Shown piece by piece: positions 38,431-46,886 of a stretch of 64,000 bases of DNA. The DNA comes from Endozoicomonas arenosclerae (GTDB taxonomy: Bacteria; Pseudomonadota; Gammaproteobacteria; Pseudomonadales; Endozoicomonadaceae), in NCBI RefSeq assembly GCF_001562015.1, contig NZ_LASA01000116.1, positions 33,275-97,274 of the forward strand, given 5' to 3'. Below the pieces are notes generated by a model. The model was not told where the DNA came from. It was given only the letters and a program-made list of their open reading frames with translations, and ran no database searches. Each line of letters begins with the position of its first letter. Position 1 is the stretch's first letter. The position numbers were made by a program, and so were the translations under genes.

Positions 38431-41400
38431 CTAGCGAGTAATCTTTTGAGAAAAAGACACCTTGGTAAACAGCATTGGATTGAAGGGGTTTGTGCTTTGC
38501 ATAGGGTCAATTTCAAGAACCGCTTTAAACCCTTTCAAGGCATATTGAAGCTCAACATTTCGATCACTGCGCCATTGCTGACAGGCAAAGACAAAATGGA
38601 ACCACGCCCAGGCTCCTGAAAACTGGGTCTGTCCGAGAACAACGCTGTCGCGACTGAAAGTCACCAGCATATTCTCTGTCATACTCCCCGGCCACTTTCG
38701 CTCCTGCCATAGTTGAGGCCCATGACTGTAGGTAAAGCGCCCTCCAGCATCCCTGATAACGATATCTGTCGTCTGGTCAGAGAGATCGGTACAACGCATT
38801 CTGTAGTTAATCTGGAGCCTGCCGTCTGCAGTGAAGAAAGCCCGGGTCAACACTTCAGCATTACTCAGTTGACGTAAAAAATTATCATCAAGGGGCAATC
38901 GCTGACCTCTGACACTTTTTACCTCCCAGCCCATGCGACCCGATTCAAGAAAAGGGGCTGCAATACCGGCAACAAAACGACGAAGAACACCTTCTGGCTT
39001 GAAAAACTCGATGAAGTCCGACAGGTTGGCATCCATTGATACACTGGGCTGAAACGGAAAATAATTACTGAGATATTTTTGCCAGAAAGGGAATACCGTT
39101 TCCGACCAGTTGAACTGGATATAACTGGCAGCCCCCGCAACATAGCTGACCAGAACCTGCTGAACCAGCTGCTCCAGCCAGTCATGAACCTGAGTACTAT
39201 CGGCCGCAGCAATCTGCTCAATCTTATCCAGACTGTTGCTTTCCCCTTTCATGATTTTCAGCGTTTGCTCATAAAAGCCCAGGCCATTGTTATCTTCGGC
39301 CTGTATTTTATTCAGATCCACCAGTAAGGCTGCCAATGCCTGGGTAATTTTCCCTACCTTCTCGCCGGTATAACCCGCGTACCCCTTAAAGGCCTGATTG
39401 ACAACACCGGGATCACTGGGTGCAGTTTTTTTTGTCTGCTGACCGGATGGTTTGGATTTAGCCCCACTCTCCTGCTGACTGTCTTCACCGGACTTCCCTG
39501 AATCAGCAGTGGTTTCAGACTTCTCTGTGTCAGGTGGTGGAGTATGTGCCAGCTGAGTCTGCCAGCTAATGGTATGGATTAACTCAAACAGAACAGCCTT
39601 CTCCCCCTGAAAGAGCTGCGTGACCTGCTGTGTCGTCTGCGAGAGTCCTGCTTTATTCCTTAGCCTTAAGGAGCCCAGAAGACTCTGCCAATGACGAATG
39701 TAGTCCTGAAAGTACAGCTCCCTGACCTGGGCACTGATTCTCTTCATTTCATCGGAGCTGACTTTGGCAGTGCCAGACTTGATCAGATTCAGGATAGAGA
39801 CAGCCTGGCGGATCAACCCGGAGTTTTCCGTAAGATCCAGCCGATCGTAGACAGCCCGGGTATAAAAGGATGGAAAGCCTGTGTGACGCCCATCAGCCGC
39901 CTCAAAGACGTCCATGACATCCTGCCCCAGCAATACTTCAAGACTGACCTGCCCATAATGACCGTGTGTCTGGATATAGTCGTATACCATCTCCTCATCA
40001 CTGTGACCGGCCAGCTGGTTCCGGACCTTATCAATTAACTTCTGGTCCGGTTGGATACCCTTCAAGGGGCGCGATAACAGATCTCTCAGAAGCTGATTCA
40101 GTTCATTCTGTTCTGACAGGGTTAAATCCTGCTTTTCACGCACCTTTTCCATGACATGTTCAGTCAGTACCTCCTGATCCATCAGCTTGGGATAGAAGAG
40201 CATCAGGTAGAACATCATAATGTCCACCAGCTTTTCCTGATGGTGACCCAAGGCATCTTCCAGTCGGCTGTGAAGATGGTCAGCCAGTGGTTGGGACAGC
40301 CACTTGTTCAACTGAATCAGGTAAGTCTGATGAACCTTCTCAGCCAGATCGGTATCCATCATTCCAAGATGCCAGAAAAAACGCTCTGATTGCTGAAACT
40401 GACTGTCCAGCCTCTGTAAAGAAGTCAGGGGTTGAATCACCTGGGGAAAAGTTGGCTTAGCGCCCAGCTTTGCAGTGGCATCCGAGTATTCGCGACTGAC
40501 TGTTTTCATTGAATCAACCAACAGGCTGTTCAGATAGACCTGATAGAGACAGAAAGAAACACCTCCTATAAGAACCACTCCCAGAAGGGTATAACCCAGA
40601 TACCTTCGCCTTAACCAGTTACTGCCACGGGCTGACTCACCTACGTTGTTCAGATCCTGCATGACCACAGAGGAGAGAAAGCTCCGGGTAAAATAACTGT
40701 GCCGTTCAGTGGTCTGATGCTGCTCTGATTTCACCGAGAAACCATGCTTCATTCCCACATCAGTGGCCAGCAGATTAAGTGCACTTCCATGCTGGTCACA
40801 GGAACTTAACCAGACACCTTTCAACTCAGGAAATCCTTGCTGCGTCCCCATCTTGAACGTTTCATCGCAGAAGAAACTCAACCGTTCTCCAAGCAGGGTA
40901 AACTGAAGAAAAAAGCGTACCTGTGACTTTCGCGCTTCTGTATCTTTTTCCTGATAGGCCGTGCTCTGCAGAGCCGAATAAAGAGAATGGTGCAGCTTTG
41001 AAAAAGCATCCACACACTGCTTGTGGTCATAACCATCCTTCAAGGCAAAACCAAACGGCGATGACTGATCAAAATCACTTTGTCGGCGAAAGTAGTCAGC
41101 AAAACCGCTGAGCCGGTCAAACTGTGTTAATAGCAGCCACATGGGCAACCTGACAGGGCACTGCCGATACAGTTCCTGCAGGCAACGCCTGACCTGCCTG
41201 GCCAGCTCCAGCAAACTGTTGGGATGACGACTCAAGAGCTGATCAATAGAGAGAGTCATGAAAAGACCGGTCAGAGGCTGCCTTGGTCTTTTTCGGGAAA
41301 TAAGCCGAGTCAGGGTTTGCCAGAGTTTGAGATCTTCTTCACTGTCTTCAATAGAGTGTTCATCACCATTCCATTCGATGATTACAGCCTGTTCGCTGAC

Positions 41401-41856
41401 CCAGAATACAATACCCAGTGCCTTGTCATGACTTCGGGAGACCTTTTCAAAGCCGATATCCACCAGCCAGGAAGATTTCCCCGAACCTTCAGAGCCCATG
41501 ATCAGTAACCACGGCAGGGAATAAGGGTTTTCAGCCTTATCCAGCTCTTTCAGTTTGGCCCAGAGTGCACACCAGTCTTCCTCCAGATCTCTGATTCTTT
41601 CTTTCAGGCATTTTTCCCGCTGCTGATCTTCTGATGTTTCATTACCACTCTGTCCTTGTCCCTTTTTCTTGAAGAGCTGCATGGCTGGACGGATAAAAAA
41701 CATCAACAGGCCAGCCACTATAACGATCGAAAACCACTTTCTTTGCGCGGACCCCAGCCAGTAATACATCTTGGGAAAAAATTCAGGAGCCAGCCAAATA
41801 ACCAGCAATAAAACCACTGCGGCCAGTGGCACCAGGATCAAAGCTATTTTTTTCAT
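38431..41856 (-). CDS. tssM: T6SS membrane complex protein TssM (IcmF)
   Basis: TssM spans the inner membrane and, with TssL and TssJ, forms the trans-envelope complex. The 1141-residue protein has two N-terminal membrane helices, a cytosolic NTPase domain with an intact Walker A GSEGSGKSS, a third helix (YTLLGVVLIGGVSFCLYQVYL) near residue 420, and a long periplasmic part ending in the TssJ-binding C-terminal domain. A low-complexity insertion of about 45 Ser/Lys/Thr/Pro-rich residues lies in the periplasmic part near residue 780. It overlaps tssL by 4 nt. Confidence 0.95.
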   Translation of the reverse strand: MKKIALILVPLAAVVLLLVIWLAPEFFPKMYYWLGSAQRKWFSIVIVAGLLMFFIRPAMQLFKKKGQGQSGNETSEDQQREKCLKERIRDLEEDWCALWAKLKELDKAENPYSLPWLLIMGSEGSGKSSWLVDIGFEKVSRSHDKALGIVFWVSEQAVIIEWNGDEHSIEDSEEDLKLWQTLTRLISRKRPRQPLTGLFMTLSIDQLLSRHPNSLLELARQVRRCLQELYRQCPVRLPMWLLLTQFDRLSGFADYFRRQSDFDQSSPFGFALKDGYDHKQCVDAFSKLHHSLYSALQSTAYQEKDTEARKSQVRFFLQFTLLGERLSFFCDETFKMGTQQGFPELKGVWLSSCDQHGSALNLLATDVGMKHGFSVKSEQHQTTERHSYFTRSFLSSVVMQDLNNVGESARGSNWLRRRYLGYTLLGVVLIGGVSFCLYQVYLNSLLVDSMKTVSREYSDATAKLGAKPTFPQVIQPLTSLQRLDSQFQQSERFFWHLGMMDTDLAEKVHQTYLIQLNKWLSQPLADHLHSRLEDALGHHQEKLVDIMMFYLMLFYPKLMDQEVLTEHVMEKVREKQDLTLSEQNELNQLLRDLLSRPLKGIQPDQKLIDKVRNQLAGHSDEEMVYDYIQTHGHYGQVSLEVLLGQDVMDVFEAADGRHTGFPSFYTRAVYDRLDLTENSGLIRQAVSILNLIKSGTAKVSSDEMKRISAQVRELYFQDYIRHWQSLLGSLRLRNKAGLSQTTQQVTQLFQGEKAVLFELIHTISWQTQLAHTPPPDTEKSETTADSGKSGEDSQQESGAKSKPSGQQTKKTAPSDPGVVNQAFKGYAGYTGEKVGKITQALAALLVDLNKIQAEDNNGLGFYEQTLKIMKGESNSLDKIEQIAAADSTQVHDWLEQLVQQVLVSYVAGAASYIQFNWSETVFPFWQKYLSNYFPFQPSVSMDANLSDFIEFFKPEGVLRRFVAGIAAPFLESGRMGWEVKSVRGQRLPLDDNFLRQLSNAEVLTRAFFTADGRLQINYRMRCTDLSDQTTDIVIRDAGGRFTYSHGPQLWQERKWPGSMTENMLVTFSRDSVVLGQTQFSGAWAWFHFVFACQQWRSDRNVELQYALKGFKAVLEIDPMQSTNPFNPMLFTKVSFSQKITR

Positions 41857-42671
41857 GGTGATCCGTGCCCGCCTGACTGAAGTTTTCCGGACACGACAGG
41901 GGATTTATTATCGGATTGGACACTCCATTTTTCATTGAGCAGGGGAACCAGATTGTCATCGGACAACTGATTAATATGTCGAATCCAGAGATGGCTGCCA
42001 ATGCCTGTCAATAACAGAATAATGAATGCAGAAATCAGAATGAATCGAACCGGCTTTTGCTGAATGGGTAACCATGCTGCATGTCGATCAGAAGGAAAAT
42101 CGATTCTAGGGTCAATTCTGTGAACCTGAATTTCCCGAAACAGGATGTCTGTCAGATCCACCAGCTCTCGATTGTCACTGTTCAGATAGCGGCCATGAAA
42201 ACCCAGCCTCATTAGAAGATACGCTACTTCTAAAAAGTCACGCATCTTGTCAGGCTCCTGCAGCGCCTGATTGACCAGAATAAAAAAAACTTCGCCGGCA
42301 TTGCGCTGCTGGAACATCCCAGCCACCAGACTGTGATTCTCCCAACAAAGATTTTGTCCCCACCAGGTTTTCATCACCTCTTCATCCAGAGCAGCACAAA
42401 GCAGGTAACAGAGCTTCTCCATGGTTCGGGGTGAATATTCGGACTGCAGCCCCCGGCTATGAACTTCGGACACAGACCTTTTCAGGTAGTTATAGAGTTC
42501 ATTGATATTGGGTGTTGATTTGGCCATTGAAAGTGTCGTCAGGATGGCCAGCAATTCTGCAGAAAGATTGACCAGCCTGTTGTCTGATCCGGAAAAGCTC
42601 TGCAACTGAGCCATGACATCCCGACAGCTGGCCAGAGATTCAGGGGGGGCTTCAACTTCTGAAAGCGCCAT
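41853..42671 (-). CDS. tssL: T6SS membrane complex protein TssL (DotU)
   Basis: TssL links the membrane complex to the baseplate. The 272-residue protein has a cytoplasmic DotU domain with YLLCAALDEEVMKTWWGQNLCW and a single C-terminal membrane helix (FILISAFIILLLTGIGSHLW). There is no OmpA-type peptidoglycan-binding extension. The ATG at 42671 was chosen because AGGTGG precedes it by 5 nt; a GTG three codons upstream lacks a ribosome binding site. Confidence 0.95.
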   Translation of the reverse strand: MALSEVEAPPESLASCRDVMAQLQSFSGSDNRLVNLSAELLAILTTLSMAKSTPNINELYNYLKRSVSEVHSRGLQSEYSPRTMEKLCYLLCAALDEEVMKTWWGQNLCWENHSLVAGMFQQRNAGEVFFILVNQALQEPDKMRDFLEVAYLLMRLGFHGRYLNSDNRELVDLTDILFREIQVHRIDPRIDFPSDRHAAWLPIQQKPVRFILISAFIILLLTGIGSHLWIRHINQLSDDNLVPLLNEKWSVQSDNKSPVVSGKLQSGGHGSP

Positions 42672-42687
42672 GTTCACCACCTAAATA

Positions 42688-44025
42688 TCAACGAATCACA
42701 TAACAGTCGACCTGAGTGTCATCCGGCATCTGCTCATCAACATGCAACGCCAGTATGTCCTGCTTTTTCACCATATCCAGCCAGAGTGAATCGTTGGTAT
42801 CTATTTCAAAATAGGCACACTGGGATTTCGAGCGAATTTCTATAGGTGCTGACGGCAAGTGCTCCATACTGACTCCGGAAAGAGCATTTCTGACTTTCTC
42901 AGCAATTTGCGTCTGTCCACAAAGCTTGGCAGAAATCGGAAAGACTTCCATGCTCTGGGCCCGACCCAGACTGGACGACACAGCTAAAATAAAGCGGGAA
43001 TCGCTGAAAAGGCTTCTGTCTTCCACCCGTGTTCTTAACAGACGACGACTGCTAAACAAACGTCGATCCCATTCAAGATGGACCACTTTATCCTGACTGA
43101 CATGCTGAAGGCTCTGAAGCAGGCTTGAGAGTACCGGAGCATATGACGCATATGTCGCAAATTCGTCAAAGGCATCAAACTCTGGCGCCAGAGTCTGGGT
43201 GAAAGTACTGATTTCTGATGCCATCACAACCAGCCGGGAATAGAGCTGGTAGGCGCTGGTTCCCTGCTGTTCATTAATGAGCTTAAGCTCGGCGCTGTAA
43301 CGATTCAGAGATCGCAGCCACATGTAGGAAATCTGCAGGGTCTGATAGCTTTTCTGGTCACTTTGAACGCCTACCTGTGCAGCCAGAACGGCAGCCCTTT
43401 GCCTCATCAGGGCATAGAGACTCTGAACCTGCTCTTCCAGATAAGCCGATACCTTGTAATTCAAACACCTTGGGATAAAAGTGTTATCCAGTAGTAGTTC
43501 ACCATCGGACTGAACATCATGAATTCTGGCCACCGCCAGAAAGGTGTAATTGTCCAGCGACACGCCTGTGCAGAGCAAACTGAGATTCAGGGAAGAGAGT
43601 TGTAAATCCACGGGTTCACTGGACTCATCATTACTGTCCAGAACCGAACAGGGATAGCTGGCATGACGGGCTGACTTATCCACATTTTCTTCCAGAGCAG
43701 TATCCACATACCCGCCTTTAACCAGAGGCAGAGCCAGATAAACCGTAGATCCCTTATCAGCATGGGTGACCGTAATGCTCAAATCTCTTTTTAAAATAAA
43801 CGGACTGCCATCCGGGAAGACACCCACGGCCTTCCTCAGATAAACCTTACCGGCTTTCAGTTGCAATGGATCAAGCTTGAGTTCAATAAAACCGGCCCTG
43901 CCTGGCTCAAAAATCTCAAGCATCTTGCGGATATAATGCTCAAGATATCGCTCCTGCTGTTGAAAGTGCTGAGGGCTGAGAAACATGCCCTCCAACCAGA
44001 CGACACGATCATAATGACTGTCCAC
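42688..44025 (-). CDS. tssK: T6SS baseplate adaptor TssK
   Basis: TssK is the trimeric adaptor joining baseplate to membrane complex. The 445-residue protein begins with the hallmark VVWLEGMFLSPQHFQQQERYLE. The middle DLQLSSLNLSLL and DNYTFLAVARIHDVQ regions and the C-terminal Y-x-E type domain follow the family. It overlaps tssJ by 17 nt. Confidence 0.96.
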   Translation of the reverse strand: MDSHYDRVVWLEGMFLSPQHFQQQERYLEHYIRKMLEIFEPGRAGFIELKLDPLQLKAGKVYLRKAVGVFPDGSPFILKRDLSITVTHADKGSTVYLALPLVKGGYVDTALEENVDKSARHASYPCSVLDSNDESSEPVDLQLSSLNLSLLCTGVSLDNYTFLAVARIHDVQSDGELLLDNTFIPRCLNYKVSAYLEEQVQSLYALMRQRAAVLAAQVGVQSDQKSYQTLQISYMWLRSLNRYSAELKLINEQQGTSAYQLYSRLVVMASEISTFTQTLAPEFDAFDEFATYASYAPVLSSLLQSLQHVSQDKVVHLEWDRRLFSSRRLLRTRVEDRSLFSDSRFILAVSSSLGRAQSMEVFPISAKLCGQTQIAEKVRNALSGVSMEHLPSAPIEIRSKSQCAYFEIDTNDSLWLDMVKKQDILALHVDEQMPDDTQVDCYVIR

Positions 44026-44632
44026 GACCCACCTCTGTTCTATGACTCATCGCCTTCTCTGTATCAGGGGTTTTCGTTTGTTGCAGTGCAGTAGACTCGA
44101 CCTGAGTAGAAAAACTCAGCCTATTGCCTTCTATATGCAGGACAAGATGATTGCTCTTGCCCTTAGTCACCGGATGCAAAAGTTTAGTCACCGCGGACAG
44201 GTAATCACTGAACTCCCCCAGGATAGCTACAAAAGCCGTCTCACTGTCCAGCTGGAAGGAAAGGGTGGTATTCATACCCGGCCAGACAGTGGGCAGATGA
44301 TGTTTCCTGACCAGGCTGCCCTGCAACGTGGCGGAGTCGTTTCCATAAAGATCCAGAAAGTCAGCATGAATAAAAATGTCCTTGCTTTTTAATTCATAAA
44401 GTCGAATCTGCAGCGGTGCTGCCTTCTCATCTTTATTGGCATTGATCACCGGGCCGGCCTTGATATCTAGCGTCAATAATGTAGGTGGAACCTTGTCAGG
44501 CTTTGAGCTGCAGCCCATCAAAAACCAACAGGTCAGAGCCAACCCACAGACTTGTAGAGCGCCCGAAAGGTTTCTAAGGCATAAGGTGTTGATGAATCCA
44601 AAACGACCCAGATAACAGCGGGTCTTCAGCAT
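44009..44632 (-). CDS. tssJ: T6SS outer-membrane lipoprotein TssJ
   Basis: TssJ is a lipoprotein on the inner face of the outer membrane that holds TssM. With the start at 44632 the protein has 207 residues, a rather long leader, and the lipobox LMGC at residues 38-41 followed by SS, which favours outer-membrane sorting. The transthyretin-like core has LQIRLYELKSKDIF, ADFLDLYGNDSATL and VVPG-like WPGMNTTL. This start is preceded by GGAG with a 7-nt gap and lies 1 nt behind the tagH stop; an ATG at 44677 would overlap tagH. Confidence 0.88.
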   Translation of the reverse strand: MLKTRCYLGRFGFINTLCLRNLSGALQVCGLALTCWFLMGCSSKPDKVPPTLLTLDIKAGPVINANKDEKAAPLQIRLYELKSKDIFIHADFLDLYGNDSATLQGSLVRKHHLPTVWPGMNTTLSFQLDSETAFVAILGEFSDYLSAVTKLLHPVTKGKSNHLVLHIEGNRLSFSTQVESTALQQTKTPDTEKAMSHRTEVGRGQSL

Positions 44633-44633
44633 A

Positions 44634-45644
44634 TTAACGCTCCACTTTTTCACCGGCTTCTGTCTTTTTAAAGGCATTGTTTCTCAACGCTTGATGAACC
44701 CGCTGGATAAACAAATACTGGTTCTCTTCACTGAACGCCCTACTCCTGTATAACGATACAAAATCCTTCCAGAAGGCTGAGCCTGGCCCAAGCCCTGACC
44801 ACCAGCTACCAGTGACCTTCATAGATTTCATTAATCGCTCAGGCTCCAATTCCTTCAGGGTTTCTTCCAGTGCCATCAGGATAGCTTTGTTCATGGGCTC
44901 ATTAAGAGAAGTTACCGGCAAAGGCTCCTGAGCTGGCTGAGCCGGCAAACGATCAGATTCTGCAGGAAAGTGCGCCATCATCCTGTTGGTCTGTTTCAGC
45001 TGCAATTCGGCCGACCAGAGCGTCTCTGACTGTTCAAAGGGTTCATTCTGAAACCCTTCGTCTGCCAGCACATCAATCAGTCCCGGCGTGATGCCTTGCA
45101 CCAGTCCTGGAGCCGACTTTTGAATCGCTTCGTCCGGAAGCTGGAGGTGAACTTCAGAAGACACCCGAGGCTGAGGGGTAGCTTTGGGTTCACCCACCAG
45201 AAAAGGGTCATCCAGAAAGCCTGGATCTTGAGAGCCAACCCCGGATTCAGCAGCCAGTGTTTCCAACGATTCAATCACCTCTGTGGATTCCTGCTCAGAG
45301 GTGGGTGGCTGGTCAGGCTTCCAGGGTGAAAAATTGCTGAACATCAGCTGATAACCTCGGCAACTGATGAGATCACCGTCATTCAGATCCTTTGTTTCTC
45401 CCCTGGGCAAGGCGTCCTGAGAATGATTGAGGATAAACAGTTCCGGCGCATAACTTTCCAGCGACCACTGCCCACCCTCTTCAACGATGCGGCCATACTG
45501 CTCTTTTTCCTGGCTGGCAGCACAGGGCAGTGCAATTTTGCTGGCAGTGGTATTGCCTATAGTCGCCACTTCACCTTCCGGAACAGAGAAAGAAAGGCAA
45601 GTCAGCATTTCACCCGGAGGGGTAGCAATAATCTGGATTTGCAT
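44634..45644 (-). CDS. tagH: T6SS FHA-domain protein, TagH-like, with degenerate FHA
   Basis: The 336-residue protein has an N-terminal FHA-like fold (residues ~1-105: VATIGNTTASKIALPC, YGRIVEEGGQWSLES, DLNDGDLISCRGYQLMFSNF) and a C-terminal TagH-type region (GSWWSGLGPGSAFWKDFVSLYRSR). FHA proteins in T6SS loci act in threonine phosphorylation control with PpkA and PppA. Here the usual GR, S-R-x-H and N-G residues that bind phosphothreonine are changed, and no kinase or phosphatase gene is in the window. It is the first gene of the minus-strand T6SS arm. Confidence 0.8.
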   Translation of the reverse strand: MQIQIIATPPGEMLTCLSFSVPEGEVATIGNTTASKIALPCAASQEKEQYGRIVEEGGQWSLESYAPELFILNHSQDALPRGETKDLNDGDLISCRGYQLMFSNFSPWKPDQPPTSEQESTEVIESLETLAAESGVGSQDPGFLDDPFLVGEPKATPQPRVSSEVHLQLPDEAIQKSAPGLVQGITPGLIDVLADEGFQNEPFEQSETLWSAELQLKQTNRMMAHFPAESDRLPAQPAQEPLPVTSLNEPMNKAILMALEETLKELEPERLMKSMKVTGSWWSGLGPGSAFWKDFVSLYRSRAFSEENQYLFIQRVHQALRNNAFKKTEAGEKVER

Positions 45645-45849
45645 GGGAAGCCATTCAGGTTATTAACCCATCAGAAACTCATTAAGGCATCGACTGGTTA
45701 CTGGCGAATACAGTTTAGACTTATTTTTACGGACTATTCCCATTTAATCCGGCTACTGAATCAGTACGAATTAGCCATCAACATGTGTGGATGTCTGTCA
45801 ATTGATCGACTTTTACATCCATCAATTTAATACAGAAGCCATGCAGCTA

Positions 45850-45878
45850 TTGACAGTCAGGCAGCCACTACCTACGAT
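45850..45878 (+). promoter_or_regulatory. Putative sigma70 promoter of ispB
   Basis: A perfect -35 TTGACA (45850-45855), a 17-bp spacer and -10 TACGAT (45873-45878, four of six) lie about 30 bp before the ispB ATG. This would let the housekeeping gene be transcribed independently of the surrounding T6SS DNA. Confidence 0.65.
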
Positions 45879-45908
45879 GCTCGATTTCCCAATCTCTGCA
45901 GCAGCCTT

Positions 45909-46886
45909 ATGCCTGAACGCAACAAGCACTCCTTCCAAACCGTTGTCAGCGAAGATTTTGCCCTGGTTAACCAGTGCATCGCCGAACAGCTGCACTCGGA
46001 TGTTGTCATGGTCAGCAAGATTGGCCAGTACATAATCCAGTCGGGAGGCAAACGGCTTCGTCCTCTCCTGGTTCTGCTGACCGCCAGGGCCACTGGATTC
46101 CAGGGGCTTGGCCACATTCCCATGGCTGCTGTCATTGAATTCCTCCACACTGCTACCCTGCTCCACGATGATGTGGTTGATCAGTCTGACCTGCGCAGAG
46201 GCCGCGATACCGCCAATGCCCTTTGGGGCAACGCGCCAAGTGTACTGGTGGGTGACTTTCTGTACTCCAGAGCTTTTCAGATGATGGTCGGCCTGGACAA
46301 CATGAAGCTGCTCAAGATTCTCTCTGACGCCACCAATGTCATTGCTGAAGGTGAAGTCATGCAGTTGATGAACATCAACGACGCCAGCGTGACAGAAGAA
46401 CAGTACATGGAAGTGATTCGGTGCAAGACTGCCATGCTGTTCGAAGCTTCAACCCATACCGCTGCTGTAATGTCCAATGTGGACAGAAAGGTTGAACAGT
46501 CATTGAGAGATTACGGAAACCACCTGGGAATGGCTTTCCAGCTGGTGGATGACCTGCTCGATTATGAAGGTGACAGTGAAGCCATGGGCAAAAACCTGGG
46601 TGACGACCTGGCTGAAGGCAAGCCCACCCTGCCTCTGATTTTTACTTTGGCGGAAGGTAACCCTGAGCAGAAAGCCCTGGTGAAAGAAGCCATTGAACAG
46701 GGTGGTCTGGACAAGATTGACCAGATCGTTGAAGCGGTTCGAGCCTGTGGTGCATTGAATTACACCTCACAGAAAGCCAGAGAGCAGTCCGAGAAAGCTA
46801 TCGCCTGTCTGCAGGCTCTGCCAGACAGCAAGTACCGTGACGCGATGGAAGATCTGGCTCGCTTTGCCGTGGCCAGAACGTTCTGA
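45909..46886 (+). CDS. ispB: Octaprenyl diphosphate synthase
   Basis: IspB makes the polyprenyl side chain of ubiquinone. The 325-residue protein has both Asp-rich motifs, LLHDDVVDQSDLRRG (FARM-type DDxxD) and FQLVDDLLDYEGD, plus GGKRLRPLLVLL and VGDFLYSRAFQMM. It normally lies divergent to rplU; here T6SS DNA separates them. Its stop directly abuts the stop of the converging Josephin-like gene, with no base between. Confidence 0.95.
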   Translation: MPERNKHSFQTVVSEDFALVNQCIAEQLHSDVVMVSKIGQYIIQSGGKRLRPLLVLLTARATGFQGLGHIPMAAVIEFLHTATLLHDDVVDQSDLRRGRDTANALWGNAPSVLVGDFLYSRAFQMMVGLDNMKLLKILSDATNVIAEGEVMQLMNINDASVTEEQYMEVIRCKTAMLFEASTHTAAVMSNVDRKVEQSLRDYGNHLGMAFQLVDDLLDYEGDSEAMGKNLGDDLAEGKPTLPLIFTLAEGNPEQKALVKEAIEQGGLDKIDQIVEAVRACGALNYTSQKAREQSEKAIACLQALPDSKYRDAMEDLARFAVARTF

